A DNA stretch of 64,000 bases from Leisingera aquaemixtae (GCF_019801145.1 NZ_JAHVJQ010000004.1:62001-126000), one strand, 5' to 3'. Shown: positions 50,929 through 61,481, counted from the stretch's first letter. Program-made: numbers and translations. Notes: a model not told the origin generated them from the sequence alone.

Positions 50929-50973
50929 AAATTTATACCACCCTTCCCGTAAGGCCCCGAAAGGACCCGAGAC

Positions 50974-51615
50974 ATGAGCAAGAGCACCCTGATCGAGAAG
51001 CTGAACTGGCGTTATGCCACCAAGAAGATGGACCCCTCCAAAGCGGTCCCGCAAGAGAAGGTCGACCAGATCATCGAGGCGATCCGCATGGCGCCGACCT
51101 CATCCGGCACCCAGCCGTTTGAGGTGTTTGTCATCACCAACCCGGAGATCCGCGCGCAGATCCGTCCCCATGCCTGGGACCAGGCCCAGATCACCGACGG
51201 CTCGCATCTCATCGTCTTTGCCGCCTGGGACAACTACTCCGAGGACCGCATCGACGCCGTCACCCGCCAGATGACCGAGGAGCGCGGCGAGATCCCGATG
51301 CTGAACCAGTACTACGAGAACCTCAAGGCGACCTACCTGCCGCGCGAGGCGCGCACCAATCATGACCACGCAGCCCGCCAAGCCTATATCGCGCTGGGAT
51401 TCGCGCTGGCCGCCGCCGCCGAGCTGGAAGTAGACAGCACCCCGATGGAAGGCTTCACGCCGGAGAAGATCGACGAAATCCTGGGCCTCAAGGACAAGGG
51501 CCTGCGCTCGGTCCTGCTGCTGCCGCTCGGCTACCGCGCCGAAGAGGGCGACTGGCTCTTGCCGATGAAAAAGGTGCGCAAGTCCCGCGAAACCATCGTG
51601 ACTGAGATCGCCTGA
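50974..51615 (+). CDS. NAD(P)H-dependent nitroreductase family protein
   Basis: 213 residues, FMN-binding nitroreductase fold of the NfsB type. WRYATKKMDPSKAVPQEKV at the N-terminus, MAPTSSGTQPFEVFVI (FMN phosphate region), ALGFALAAAAELEVDSTPM and VLLLPLGYRAEEGDWL. Reduces quinones or nitroaromatics; cytoplasmic. Divergent from the HxlR regulator, the commonest pairing for this enzyme type. Confidence 0.92.
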   Translation: MSKSTLIEKLNWRYATKKMDPSKAVPQEKVDQIIEAIRMAPTSSGTQPFEVFVITNPEIRAQIRPHAWDQAQITDGSHLIVFAAWDNYSEDRIDAVTRQMTEERGEIPMLNQYYENLKATYLPREARTNHDHAARQAYIALGFALAAAAELEVDSTPMEGFTPEKIDEILGLKDKGLRSVLLLPLGYRAEEGDWLLPMKKVRKSRETIVTEIA

Positions 51616-51820
51616 GAGCGGTCAATAAAGAAGGCGGGTGGCATTTGGGGCCGCCTGCCTGTGCCGATGATCTGCCGCAAAAGGCGGCCGATTTGAGGAC
51701 GAAACCTTTAATAGACTGATTTCAGGCTACATTAACAGCTGGGCGCTATTCTATAGCACGGCTCTTGCCGCATTCTGAGGGCCGCAGAGTGGAGTGATTT
51801 TGCCAGGGGCAGCCTAAGCG

Positions 51821-52333
51821 ATGTTCAGTTCTGATTTCTCCGCAGGTGATTTGCAGCCGGAGCTGAAGAGCATCTTCTTCACTTGGAAGAGCGCCATGCT
51901 GGACGGTGCTTTTCCAAGGCTGACAGAGCTCGGGTTGCCCAATGCTGAAAACGCGCCAAGCATCCTGTCTATTTTCGAGATCGAACGCACTGCAAGCGGG
52001 ATACTGTCCGATTTCAAGGCACTTTATGTGCGCAGCAGGCTCAGCAACACGCTGCGCGACAAATTCGTTGGCACCCGGCTCTCCGAACATCCGGGGTTCG
52101 GCCCCGGCTCGATGATCTGGACCGGCTTTGCAGAAGCCGCTTCCTCCCGCCAGCCATTGCTTGCGTCGCTGCCCTATGTCGGCCCGCTGCCAGCCTACCG
52201 GAGCACGTCCGAAATCTATCTTCCGCTGCTCGGGGAAGGCGCTGAAGTCGAATACCTGCTGATTGCCGTTGTCCTGTTGGAACAGGAATACCAGCACCGG
52301 AGGCCGGCCGGGCGCGGCCCTGACCGGCGCTAA
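51821..52333 (+). CDS. Probable PAS-fold (PAS_5-like) protein
   Basis: 170 residues. Helical start (SIFFTWKSAMLDGAFPRLTE) then a beta-rich region (SILSIFEIERTASGILSDFK, RLSEHPGFGPGS, RSTSEIYLPLLGEGAEVEYL) like the PAS_5 domain proteins common in Alphaproteobacteria. No output domain. Ribosome-binding site unclear. The frame of the opposite strand over this stretch is long, so strand choice rests on the PAS-like pattern. Confidence 0.6.
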   Translation: MFSSDFSAGDLQPELKSIFFTWKSAMLDGAFPRLTELGLPNAENAPSILSIFEIERTASGILSDFKALYVRSRLSNTLRDKFVGTRLSEHPGFGPGSMIWTGFAEAASSRQPLLASLPYVGPLPAYRSTSEIYLPLLGEGAEVEYLLIAVVLLEQEYQHRRPAGRGPDRR

Positions 52334-52391
52334 GGCCTTCCGCTCCAGGCGGTGTAAATGCGGTTCCGCCTTGCCATGCAGGGCTTTTCCC

Positions 52392-52420
52392 TTGCGCAAC
52401 CTTGGGAATCCGCCTATATC
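52392..52420 (+). promoter_or_regulatory. Candidate rpsA promoter
   Basis: TTGCGC (52392-52397), 17-base spacer, TATATC (52415-52420). Gives a leader of about 180 bases, in keeping with the autoregulated S1 mRNA of other bacteria. Confidence 0.5.
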
Positions 52421-52604
52421 GCGCGCTGTCAGAACATGGGCGGCGAACGTCCGGGCGGCATATCTGAGCAGGGCTGGGGACTACCTCGGCCCTTTGTGTT
52501 TGTTTGATCAGATGTGCTCCGGGCCACGTTCTAGACTGGCTTAACCAAGACCGGCGGAGACAACCGCCCGGCCAGAAACACTAGTAAAGGAAACCTGAGA
52601 CCTC

Positions 52605-54284
52605 ATGGCTCAAAACGCATCGATGGAGGAATTCGAAGCCCTCCTGAACGAAAGCTTCGAAATGGACACCCCGGACGAAGGTTCGGTTGTCAAAGGCAAA
52701 GTGCTGGCAATCGAAGCCGGCCAGGCCATCATCGACGTCGGCTACAAAATGGAAGGCCGCGTTGATCTGAAAGAATTCGCAAACCCCGGCGAAGCGGCTG
52801 AAATCGCAGTCGGCGACGAAGTGGAAGTCTTCCTGCGCGCCGCTGAAAACGCCCGTGGCGAAGCTGTCATCTCCCGCGAGATGGCCCGCCGCGAAGAAGC
52901 CTGGGACCGCCTGGAAAAAGCCTACGCAGACGATCAGCGCGTCGAAGGCGCGATCTTCGGCCGCGTCAAGGGCGGCTTCACCGTCGACCTGGGCGGCGCT
53001 GTTGCGTTCCTGCCCGGCTCGCAGGTTGACGTGCGCCCCGTGCGCGACGCCGGCCCGCTGATGGGTCTGAAGCAGCCGTTCCAGATCCTGAAGATGGACC
53101 GCCGCCGCGGCAACATCGTTGTGTCCCGCCGCGCGATCCTCGAAGAGTCCCGCGCCGAACAGCGCGCCGAGGTTATCGGCAACCTGTCCGAAGGCCAGGC
53201 AGTCGACGGTGTCGTCAAGAACATCACCGAATACGGTGCGTTTGTTGACCTGGGCGGCGTTGACGGCCTGCTGCACGTCACCGACATGGCATGGCGCCGT
53301 GTGAACCACCCGTCCGAGATCCTGTCGATCGGCGAAACCGTCAAGGTTCAGGTCATCAAGATCAACAAAGAGACCCACCGCATCTCCCTGGGCATGAAGC
53401 AGCTGCAGGAAGACCCGTGGGATCTGGTTGGCGCCAAGTACCCGCTGTCCTCCGTGCACAAGGGCCGCGTCACCAACATCACCGATTACGGTGCATTTGT
53501 TGAGCTGGAGCCGGGCGTCGAAGGTCTGGTTCACGTGTCCGAAATGTCCTGGACCAAGAAAAACGTCCACCCGGGCAAAATCGTCTCCACTTCCCAGGAA
53601 GTCGACGTCATGGTTCTGGAAATCGACGGCGCCAAGCGCCGCGTGTCCCTGGGCCTCAAGCAGACCATGCGCAACCCGTGGGAAGTCTTTGCTGAGACCC
53701 ACCCGGAAGGCACCCAGGTCGAAGGCGAAGTCAAGAACATCACCGAATTCGGTCTGTTCATCGGCCTCGACGGCGACATCGACGGCATGGTTCACCTGTC
53801 CGACCTGTCCTGGGACGAGCGCGGCGAAGACGCGATCCAGAACTACCGCAAAGGCGACATGGTTTCGGCCGTTGTCTCCGAAGTGGACGTCGAGAAAGAG
53901 CGCATCTCGCTGTCGATCAAAGCCCTGGGCGGCGACAAGTTCGCTGAAGCCGTGGGCGGCGTGAAGCGCGGCTCGATCGTGACCGTCGAAGTGACTGCCA
54001 TCGAAGACGGCGGCATCGAAGTGGAATACGAAGGCATGAAGTCCTTCATCCGCCGCTCCGACCTGTCCCGCGACCGTGCCGACCAGCGCCCCGAGCGTTT
54101 CTCGGTTGGCGACAAGGTCGACGTGCGCGTCACCAACGTCGACTCCAAGACCCGCCGCCTGGGCCTGTCCATCAAGGCGCGCGAGATCGCGGAAGAGAAA
54201 GAAGCAGTGGAACAGTATGGCTCCTCGGACTCCGGCGCATCGCTGGGCGACATCCTGGGCGCCGCACTGAAGTCGGGCGACTAA
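52605..54284 (+). CDS. rpsA: 30S ribosomal protein S1
   Basis: 559 residues with six S1/OB-fold repeats, clearest as GVVKNITEYGAFVDLGGVDG, GRVTNITDYGAFVELEPGVE and GEVKNITEFGLFIGLDGDID. Binds mRNA leaders and delivers them to the 30S subunit. Codon use is strikingly biased towards a small set (highly expressed gene). Only a distant AAGGA precedes the ATG, as is usual for S1 genes. In E. coli ihfB follows directly; here about 3.7 kb intervene. Confidence 0.98.
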   Translation: MAQNASMEEFEALLNESFEMDTPDEGSVVKGKVLAIEAGQAIIDVGYKMEGRVDLKEFANPGEAAEIAVGDEVEVFLRAAENARGEAVISREMARREEAWDRLEKAYADDQRVEGAIFGRVKGGFTVDLGGAVAFLPGSQVDVRPVRDAGPLMGLKQPFQILKMDRRRGNIVVSRRAILEESRAEQRAEVIGNLSEGQAVDGVVKNITEYGAFVDLGGVDGLLHVTDMAWRRVNHPSEILSIGETVKVQVIKINKETHRISLGMKQLQEDPWDLVGAKYPLSSVHKGRVTNITDYGAFVELEPGVEGLVHVSEMSWTKKNVHPGKIVSTSQEVDVMVLEIDGAKRRVSLGLKQTMRNPWEVFAETHPEGTQVEGEVKNITEFGLFIGLDGDIDGMVHLSDLSWDERGEDAIQNYRKGDMVSAVVSEVDVEKERISLSIKALGGDKFAEAVGGVKRGSIVTVEVTAIEDGGIEVEYEGMKSFIRRSDLSRDRADQRPERFSVGDKVDVRVTNVDSKTRRLGLSIKAREIAEEKEAVEQYGSSDSGASLGDILGAALKSGD

Positions 54285-54313
54285 TAGTACCCGGCCTCAC
54301 GGCTCGAAAACGG

Positions 54314-54342
54314 AAAGCCCCGCAGATCTCTGCGGGGCTTTT
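54314..54342 (+). terminator. Intrinsic terminator of rpsA
   Basis: AAAGCCCCGCAGA (54314-54326) pairs with TCTGCGGGGCTTTT (54329-54342), followed by CGTTTG. Thirty bases after the rpsA stop. Confidence 0.95.
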
Positions 54343-54427
54343 CGTTTGTCTGGCGGGTAAGTCCCCGGGCGATCCGGTGAGGTGCAGGGGCGGGGTGCGC
54401 CGCCGTGCCTGAGCCGCAGAAACCGGC

Positions 54428-55276
54428 CTATTTCGGGGGTGCCATCCTGGTACTGACAAACACCGCGTTCTCGATTTTTTCTTCGATGTTCTCTTCGATC
54501 GTCCCATTGCAATCCTCGCCGCCGAAGAGCCTTGCGGCATTGTGCGAGAATTCCGCAAGGCCTGCCGGCGCGCTGACGGCCGATGCATTCACCAGCATTT
54601 CCTGTGTGCGGCTGCTGATCTCGCACACTGCCAATCTGGCCAGTGAAAGCTCTGTTTCCAATCCTGAGTTTTCATCGCGCAGGGCAACCAGTTCCTGTTT
54701 GGCCTCGTCGCGCTCGATCTGGGCCAGCTCCAGCCTGGTGCGCAGGTCGTCCTCCAGCGCATCAAACAATACGGCGCGCTGTTCCAAATCGGGCAAGCCC
54801 CAAGAGGCGGCCTCGGCGAAATCCATGAAAGAGGCTGCGATCTCCGCGGTGATGTCGGTGCAGGAATCGGTCACCGGCTCTATGCCGTCGAAGCCGGAGT
54901 ATTTCCATTTCCGCGGGGCTTCGCGCCACAGGAATTCGGATTGGGGAACCGAAATGCCGTTGATGCTGCGGTCGCGGGTCACGGCGATCAAGCTGTCGCT
55001 GTACTGGACGCTGGCATCCGGAAATTGGGGCGATTTCAATTCCTGATCAATTGCCCAGACAAAAGACAAGAAGCCAACCTTTTCGCACATCATTGCGCGG
55101 GCGCCTTCTTCGAATGCGTTTGCAACCTGAACGCCGGGCATCTCCGGCTCTATGTATTCCTCACCATTTGCGGTGCTGCCGATGGCGGCAATCGCAGCTA
55201 AAAGCGCTAGCTTCGCCGGAGCAAGCGGCCTTTCATTTCCGTGAAATCCGAAAGGTGAAGCCTCTTGTTTGGTCAT
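54428..55276 (-). CDS. Hypothetical exported protein with coiled coil
   Basis: 282 residues. N-terminal hydrophobic stretch (PAKLALLAAIAAIGSTANG) after a charged start could be a signal peptide or anchor, cleaved near AIGSTANGEE. A middle domain with two or three Cys, then an acidic coiled coil from about residue 170 (RTRLELAQIERDEAKQELVA) to the C-terminus. No family recognised. Start at 55276 because GGAGG lies just upstream. Convergent with rpsA, in the block that separates rpsA from ihfB. Confidence 0.7.
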   Translation of the reverse strand: MTKQEASPFGFHGNERPLAPAKLALLAAIAAIGSTANGEEYIEPEMPGVQVANAFEEGARAMMCEKVGFLSFVWAIDQELKSPQFPDASVQYSDSLIAVTRDRSINGISVPQSEFLWREAPRKWKYSGFDGIEPVTDSCTDITAEIAASFMDFAEAASWGLPDLEQRAVLFDALEDDLRTRLELAQIERDEAKQELVALRDENSGLETELSLARLAVCEISSRTQEMLVNASAVSAPAGLAEFSHNAARLFGGEDCNGTIEENIEEKIENAVFVSTRMAPPK

Positions 55277-55711
55277 GCTGCCTCCAGTCCTCAAGATATT
55301 GATTACCTGTGTGGTTCAGCCTTCAACATGTTGGGGTTGTTGCCAAGTTTTTGGAAGTTTCGGACGTTGTTTGCGAGTCAGTGACACATTCTTGCCATAG
55401 TCCCAGTAGACGGTTTGGCGGAGAAATTCAGGCTCAAATCCGGGGGAAATCTGCCTAAAATTCTGCCGTTCAGCTCAATAAAATACCAAAACCGGGCGAA
55501 ACTCCAAATTGCCGGAAAACGGCAAATGCATTTTTGACCCGCAATGCGTGTGTCAGTTGCCAGCGGTTGGCAGCAGCCGCAGAGCCTGCCCGGCATTCGC
55601 CGATAGTATCACCTTGTGCCGCGCAGTGCTGTGCCCGTTTGTCCCAGCCCGGCCGCGGCATGGCCCAAGTAAAATCTCTGGCCGGAGAACCGGCGGACCC
55701 GTTCCGGCCGC
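55277..55711. other. Gene-free stretch upstream of the exported protein
   Basis: 435 bases with no convincing gene: the frames present are short and look random in composition. A short palindrome TGCCA-GCGGT-TGGCA lies near 55558-55572. It presumably holds the promoter of the minus-strand exported-protein gene. Confidence 0.5.
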
Positions 55712-55909
55712 CTAGTTCGGCCGAACCGCCACCAGCACGACGCCCAGCTCCTCTTCCAGCTCCTGCAGCTTCTTCAACTGATCCTCCGGTAGCGTTGCAG
55801 TGTCGGCTTCAACCCCGGCAAGCGCCACCACCGGGCTGCCGATATCCTTTTCCAAGCTCTTGATCGCGTCGAGTTTATCGGCCTCAAGCGTGGCAAGCGG
55901 GTACAGCAT
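55712..55909 (-). CDS. 65-residue conserved-looking small protein
   Basis: Starts at ATG 55909 with GAGGAG upstream; reads MLYPLATLEADKLDAIKSLE, then DIGSPVVALAGVEADTATLP and ends in a helix and strand (KLQELEEELGVVLVAVRPN). Acidic, with hydrophobic strands flanking two helices. I recognise no family. Good ribosome-binding site and a compact fold-like pattern support it as real. Confidence 0.65.
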   Translation of the reverse strand: MLYPLATLEADKLDAIKSLEKDIGSPVVALAGVEADTATLPEDQLKKLQELEEELGVVLVAVRPN

Positions 55910-56037
55910 GGTGGTCTCCTCTTTGTCGGTCACGGCAAGTATAGCCGATTTTTCCGTTTCGGGGCCGGTTGATTGAAGGGCCGCAGAAGCAGCAATGCCG
56001 ACCGGATACGGCAAGGCCATTCCCGTCCGCCAAAACG

Positions 56038-56063
56038 AAAAAAGCCCCGGCAGATGCCGGGGC
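56038..56063 (-). terminator. Intrinsic terminator of the Amt gene
   Basis: Read on the minus strand: GCCCCGGCA, TC, TGCCGGGGC, then TTTTTTCG. Stem bases 56044-56052 and 56055-56063, T-run from 56043 down. Twenty bases after the amt stop. Confidence 0.93.
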
Positions 56064-56083
56064 CTTCCGTGTTACACGCCGGT

Positions 56084-57457
56084 TCAGGCGTTCTGCGCGT
56101 TGTCCGCATGGGTGACGACATCCGGCTCCAGATCCCAGATCTTGCCGTCCAGCCCGTCGATCTGGTCGTCCTCGGACACTTTCAGGCCGACGGTCCGCTC
56201 CAGGATGAAGGACAGCACAAGCGCCGTCACCACACCGGTGCCGATGCAGGCGGCGGTGCCGATCAGCTGCATCACCAGCGAGATCTCGCCGTGCTGGAAC
56301 GCATAGGCGCCTTCCTCGATCCCGAAATAGCCGCCGCGCGGGGTTCCGGCCTTGAACAGGCCCAGCATCACCATGCCCAGGGTGCCGCAGCCCAGGAATA
56401 GCGGGAACAGCTTGTGCTCGTCGATGCCGCGCTTCAGGGTGAACTCATAGACGGCGTAGGCCGCGAAAGGTGCCACCAGGCCAACGATGAAGGCCTGCCA
56501 GGGCAGGTAGACATCAAAGCCGGACGCGCCAGCCACATAGCCCGCCAGCGGCCCCAGCAGGGTATAGGCGTATTTGCCGGTGCTATAGGCGATCAGCAGC
56601 CCGGTGATGGCGCCGCCGGCCCAGACCATGGCGTAGTTGTTGATGGCGATGCCGACGCTGGTGTCGGCCATGGTGACGCTGACCGCCAGCGCTTCGGGGT
56701 CAAAGAAGAACAGGCAGGACAGGATCACCATCGGCAGGCCCGCAAAGATCAGCAGCAGACCCGGCGCGCACAGACCGATGCTGGGGGCCAGATAGGCAGA
56801 GATCCGCGGATGCGGCGCCATCATGCCGGGCCGCGCGCCCAGTTTCGGGGTAAACACCAGCGCCATGCCGGCCGGGAACAAATAGACAAAGCCGACGCCG
56901 AAGAAGTCGTGAAAGCCCGCATTGGTCAGCGGCCCGACCGAGCCCCAGGTCGCCCAGCTGAGCGCCGAGGACACCACCGCGGCCACGATGCAGGTGATGA
57001 AATAGGCCGCGGCCTTCATCCGCTCGGACACCGCGAAATGCAGCAGGATGTTGATGATCCCGGCAAACACCGCCAGGAAGAAGATGAAGATCTGGAAAGT
57101 ATTCAGCCCCGGAAAGGTGGCCGGGTTGGTGTGATGCGCCAGCGCATTGGTCATGGCGCCGCCAAGCCACCAGTCATTGATGGAATCCATCATGGTCGCG
57201 CCTTCCATGATGTAATACTGCCCGGCCCACAGGCCAAAGCCGATGAAGTAATATGTGGCAAAGCCGAGGAAGAACCCCAGCGTCTTTTCGATGGTCGAGT
57301 TGAACAGGTTCCGCCGCCGCGCGGTGCCCGCGTCAATCAGCAGCAGGCCGACAACGACCAGGATGGCCCCGACGATTCCCGATGCATAAAGGATGTTCTG
57401 CACCAATGAGTTCAGGGTGACTTGCTCTACATGTATCGCGCTCATGTCCAATGGCAT
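56084..57457 (-). CDS. Amt-family membrane protein lacking the twin pore histidines
   Basis: About 457 residues, roughly 11 membrane helices of the ammonium transporter fold. The position equal to AmtB His168 is Tyr (numbered 208 from a GTG 16 codons upstream, in DFFGVGFVYLFPAG). That of His318 is Phe370 (LFPLFLGCGTLG), while the Asp of helix 5 is kept (DFFG). Loss of both histidines should change permeation, so function is open: other substrate, sensor, or altered mechanism. Start uncertain: ATG 57457 used (GGAG nearby); GTG 57505 and ATG 57445 possible. No glnK neighbour. Long membrane-spanning N-terminus (QNILYASGIVGAILVVVGLL). Confidence 0.85.
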   Translation of the reverse strand: MPLDMSAIHVEQVTLNSLVQNILYASGIVGAILVVVGLLLIDAGTARRRNLFNSTIEKTLGFFLGFATYYFIGFGLWAGQYYIMEGATMMDSINDWWLGGAMTNALAHHTNPATFPGLNTFQIFIFFLAVFAGIINILLHFAVSERMKAAAYFITCIVAAVVSSALSWATWGSVGPLTNAGFHDFFGVGFVYLFPAGMALVFTPKLGARPGMMAPHPRISAYLAPSIGLCAPGLLLIFAGLPMVILSCLFFFDPEALAVSVTMADTSVGIAINNYAMVWAGGAITGLLIAYSTGKYAYTLLGPLAGYVAGASGFDVYLPWQAFIVGLVAPFAAYAVYEFTLKRGIDEHKLFPLFLGCGTLGMVMLGLFKAGTPRGGYFGIEEGAYAFQHGEISLVMQLIGTAACIGTGVVTALVLSFILERTVGLKVSEDDQIDGLDGKIWDLEPDVVTHADNAQNA

Positions 57458-57978
57458 TTCCAGTTTTCTCCATGTTGGTTTGTCTTCTTGCCGGTTGTTG
57501 GCCACCGGCTTTGACAGGCCGGCCTGCGCTGCGCCGGAAGGGCAGGGCGTGCCGGTTCGATAGGCACCAGGTCCAGCCAGCTGATGTGACGCGCCTGGTT
57601 TAGAAAAGCATGGGCGATGCGGGGCGCTTTACAATGAAAAATTTTACTTTACGGAAATAAAGTTTCATATGCGGCATCTGAGGCCGGCAGATGACGCATC
57701 TCGCGCTGCTGAACAGGTGAACTGCCGCATTCCGGGCACAGCCGCAGGCGGCTCGCAACTCCCGAATCAAAATGCGGGCCAGCCGCCGGAGGGGGGCGGA
57801 TGCCGCGCCGCGGCGGCGCTTTGCCGCCCTGGATTGGGCGCTTACGGGATGAAAAGGTGGTGAAGAGCCGCCGATTTGCCCGTCAAACCCGCGGCATTTT
57901 GTTCCCCCATGCACGAATTTTTCCTATACTCTCAGAATAATAGCCAAAACATACCGGCATCCTGGGAGGAAAAAGAAC
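57458..57978. other. Intergenic region between amt and ihfB with an inverted repeat
   Basis: About 520 bases without a gene. ACTTTA (57646-57651) and TAAAGT (57658-57663) form an inverted repeat inside a very AT-rich patch, flanked by ATGAAA (57634) and TTTCAT (57663). It could be an operator in the divergent amt/ihfB promoter region. The rest is GC-rich and unremarkable. Confidence 0.5.
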
Positions 57979-58263
57979 ATGATCCGCTCTGAGTTGATTC
58001 AGAAGATTGCAGATGAAAACCCGCACCTGTATCAGCGGGATGTAGAGAGGATCGTGAACACGGTGTTCGAGGAAGTGACCGATGCCATGGCCCGCGGCGA
58101 CCGGGTCGAACTGCGCGGCTTCGGCGCCTTTTCGGTCAAGAAGCGGGACGCGCGGGTCGGCCGCAATCCCCGCACCGGCGAGACGGTCAATGTCGAGGAA
58201 AAACATGTGCCGTTCTTCAAGACTGGCAAGCTCTTGAGGGACCGCCTGAACGGGAAAGCCTGA
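57979..58263 (+). CDS. ihfB: Integration host factor subunit beta
   Basis: 94 residues. DNA-bending protein working as heterodimer with Ihf[21 protein letters not shown] (helices), [20 protein letters not shown] and the DNA-contacting arm [18 protein letters not shown]-like purine stretch (GGGAGGAAAAAG) precedes the ATG. Its stop shares a base with the lapA start, so they are co-translated. Confidence 0.97.
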   Translation: MIRSELIQKIADENPHLYQRDVERIVNTVFEEVTDAMARGDRVELRGFGAFSVKKRDARVGRNPRTGETVNVEEKHVPFFKTGKLLRDRLNGKA

Positions 58264-58613
58264 TGCGTTACATTCGCTACGCGGTTCTTGGGGCGCTGGC
58301 CATCGTGCTGGTGTCCGTTTGTCTGGCCAACAGCACGGTGGTCGAGCTGAAACTGATGCCTGCGGCCTTGGCGGAACTTTTCGGCTTCAACTACAGCATT
58401 GCGCTGCCGCTGTTTGTGGTGGTGCTGGGCGGGGTTGGCGCCGGGCTGGTGATCGGTTTCCTTTGGGAATGGATCCGCGAGCACAAGCACCGCAGCGAGG
58501 CCGCCCAGAAAGCGCGCGAGGCGCGCAAGCTGAACCGCGAAGTAACCCGTCTCAAGAAGCAGAAGAACGAAGGCAAGGACGAGGTCCTGGCACTTCTCGA
58601 AGACGCGAACTGA
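58263..58613 (+). CDS. LapA-domain inner membrane protein
   Basis: 116 residues. Two transmembrane helices ([16 protein letters not shown] and [20 protein letters not shown]) typical of the LapA/DUF1049 family, then a cytoplasmic basic coiled-coil tail ([17 protein letters not shown]). In E. coli the relative (LapA/YciS) works with LapB in lipopolysaccharide assembly. No lapB adjoins here; coupled to ihfB. Confidence 0.85.
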   Translation: MRYIRYAVLGALAIVLVSVCLANSTVVELKLMPAALAELFGFNYSIALPLFVVVLGGVGAGLVIGFLWEWIREHKHRSEAAQKAREARKLNREVTRLKKQKNEGKDEVLALLEDAN

Positions 58614-58620
58614 GCCTGTC

Positions 58621-59274
58621 ATGACGGACATCCGGGTCAAGATCTGCGGGCTCAGCACCCCGCAGGATGTGGCTGCCGTTGCCGCAGCGGGGGCGGCCTA
58701 TGCGGGATTTGTGTTCTTTCCGAAATCGCCGCGCAATGTCTCCATCGCCCAGGCCGCCGCGCTGGCCATCGAGGCGCCCATGGGCCTGTGCAAGGTGGCG
58801 CTGACGGTGAATGCCTCGGACGCGGAGCTGGATGCCATCACCGGCGCGGTGCCGCTCGACATGCTGCAGCTCCATGGGCGTGAAAGCCCGGAGCGTGTGG
58901 CCGAGGTGCGCGCCCGCTACGGCCTGCCGGTGATGAAGGCGGTGGGCATCGCCGATGCCGCCGACATTCCCCAGATTGCGCTTTATGAACAGGTGGCCGA
59001 CCAGCTGTTGATCGACGCCAAACCGCCGAAGGAGGCAGAACTGCCCGGCGGCAACGGCCTCGCTTTCGACTGGCGGCTGCTGGCGGCGCGCAAATACTGG
59101 CAGAAGCCCTGGATGCTGGCCGGCGGGCTGACGCCGGAGAACGTCGCCGAGGCCATCCGCATGACCGGCGCCCGCCAGGTCGATGTCTCCTCCGGCGTCG
59201 AAAGCGCGCCGGGTGAAAAAGATGCGGACCTGATCGAGGCCTTTACCAAGGCGGCCCACGTCGCCCGCGGCTGA
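58621..59274 (+). CDS. trpF: Phosphoribosylanthranilate isomerase
   Basis: 217 residues, TIM barrel catalysing the Amadori rearrangement in tryptophan biosynthesis. [19 protein letters not shown] holds the active-site Cys7-type residue, [29 protein letters not shown], and the C-terminal phosphate-binding [15 protein letters not shown]. Starts 7 bases after lapA, so probably in the same transcript as ihfB. Confidence 0.96.
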   Translation: MTDIRVKICGLSTPQDVAAVAAAGAAYAGFVFFPKSPRNVSIAQAAALAIEAPMGLCKVALTVNASDAELDAITGAVPLDMLQLHGRESPERVAEVRARYGLPVMKAVGIADAADIPQIALYEQVADQLLIDAKPPKEAELPGGNGLAFDWRLLAARKYWQKPWMLAGGLTPENVAEAIRMTGARQVDVSSGVESAPGEKDADLIEAFTKAAHVARG

Positions 59275-59778
59275 GGGCTCGCACCGCTGCGGCCTTCTGC
59301 TATGCCGCTGAGGGCGGGATTTGAGAGATTTTTAAAGATGAAAATACCAGGCTTGCGCCTTCATCTTTCCAAAAATACTCACTGTCTAGCGGTTGTCCCA
59401 AGGCGCAGTGCCCGAGGTGTTGCGCACCCTGCGTGCGCTGGCCTCACCTGATCTTAAGCGGCCAATGCCACACTCTCCGCTGATCGCGGTCACCGCCGGG
59501 CCTGACACCCCCGGCACCTTGGAACAGGGCCCTTTGGCAAGGGCGCGCAGAGACAACGTTCAGCGTGCGGGAGGAACCTCCCGTCCCGCCTCCGCCCCTT
59601 GGCGGCGCCGCCAATCTACACCTTCCAGCCTGAAGGACAGGCAGCAGACCATAGCAATAAAGGAACACACCGGCAGGGCAGGGGCCCTGGCCGGATCGAA
59701 CCGGTTGCGCAATCTCCCTTTACCAAGGCGCTGCCGCGCTATAGTCATGGCGGGCGCTGCGAAAGTGAGGGAAGAACC
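59275..59778. other. Gene-free region between trpF and trpB with repeats
   Basis: 504 bases without a credible gene. It contains a 9-bp inverted repeat (AAAGATGAA 59334-59342, TTCATCTTT 59360-59368) beside TTTTTAAAGATG and AAAAATACTC, a pattern I believe recurs in roseobacter genomes. It also contains a tight hairpin CGGGAGG-AA-CCTCCCG at 59568-59583. The trpB promoter must lie here; a GAGGGAAG precedes the trpB ATG. Confidence 0.5.
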
Positions 59779-61038
<1,260 letters not shown>

Positions 61039-61070
61039 GGCAGGCGGGTTCCGCATCTGCATCAATAAAG

Positions 61071-61094
61071 AAAGCCCCGGGAATTCCGGGGCTT
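61071..61094 (+). terminator. Intrinsic terminator of trpB
   Basis: AAAGCCCCGG (61071-61080), loop GAATT, CCGGGGCTTTT, then CTTT. Thirty bases after the trpB stop. Confidence 0.95.
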
Positions 61095-61107
61095 TTCTTT
61101 GTCCAGG

Positions 61108-61452
61108 TTACCGCAGCGACCGCAGCACCTGGTTGCGTTGCAGGGTCTCCTCCTCCATGCAGGCCCAGTAGAACATCGCCGCCGCGCTGCCGCCCGAGGA
61201 TCGCTCCGGCAGGCAGGTGGCGTCGCGCCGTTTCAGCCAGGCGCGCTGCTCTGCCAGCAAGGCCTGGCCAGTGCCGCGGGCATCCGCCGCCGGCTTTACC
61301 TGCTTCCACAGGCGGTTCAGCTCATTGTCGGCAATCTGCCATTTTTCCTTGGCGCAGAAATTGGCGTCGATCTGGGTCTGGCCATTGCAGCTGGATTGCG
61401 CGGATGCCGCAGCGGGGCAGAACGCGGCCAAGAGGAAGAGGATCCGCATCAT
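61108..61452 (-). CDS. Lysozyme-inhibitor LprI-like exported protein
   Basis: 114 residues. Signal peptide MMRILFLLAAFCPAAASAQS cleaved after ASA, then a mature domain with six Cys and the DUF1311 pattern (SCNGQTQIDANFCAKEKWQI, ADNELNRLW, LLAEQRAWLKRRDATC). Periplasmic. AGGAGA precedes ATG 61452. Confidence 0.85.
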   Translation of the reverse strand: MMRILFLLAAFCPAAASAQSSCNGQTQIDANFCAKEKWQIADNELNRLWKQVKPAADARGTGQALLAEQRAWLKRRDATCLPERSSGGSAAAMFYWACMEEETLQRNQVLRSLR

Positions 61453-61481
61453 GTCCGGTCTCCTTCTCCGCGGGTGTTTCT

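Noticed and set aside
51746-52399. Minus-strand open frame opposite the PAS-like gene
   Set aside because: Lacks any domain pattern; the plus strand gives a PAS_5-like order of helix and strands.
57600-57914. Small genes in the amt-ihfB gap
   Set aside because: Frames are short, Arg/Ala-rich and without ribosome-binding sites.
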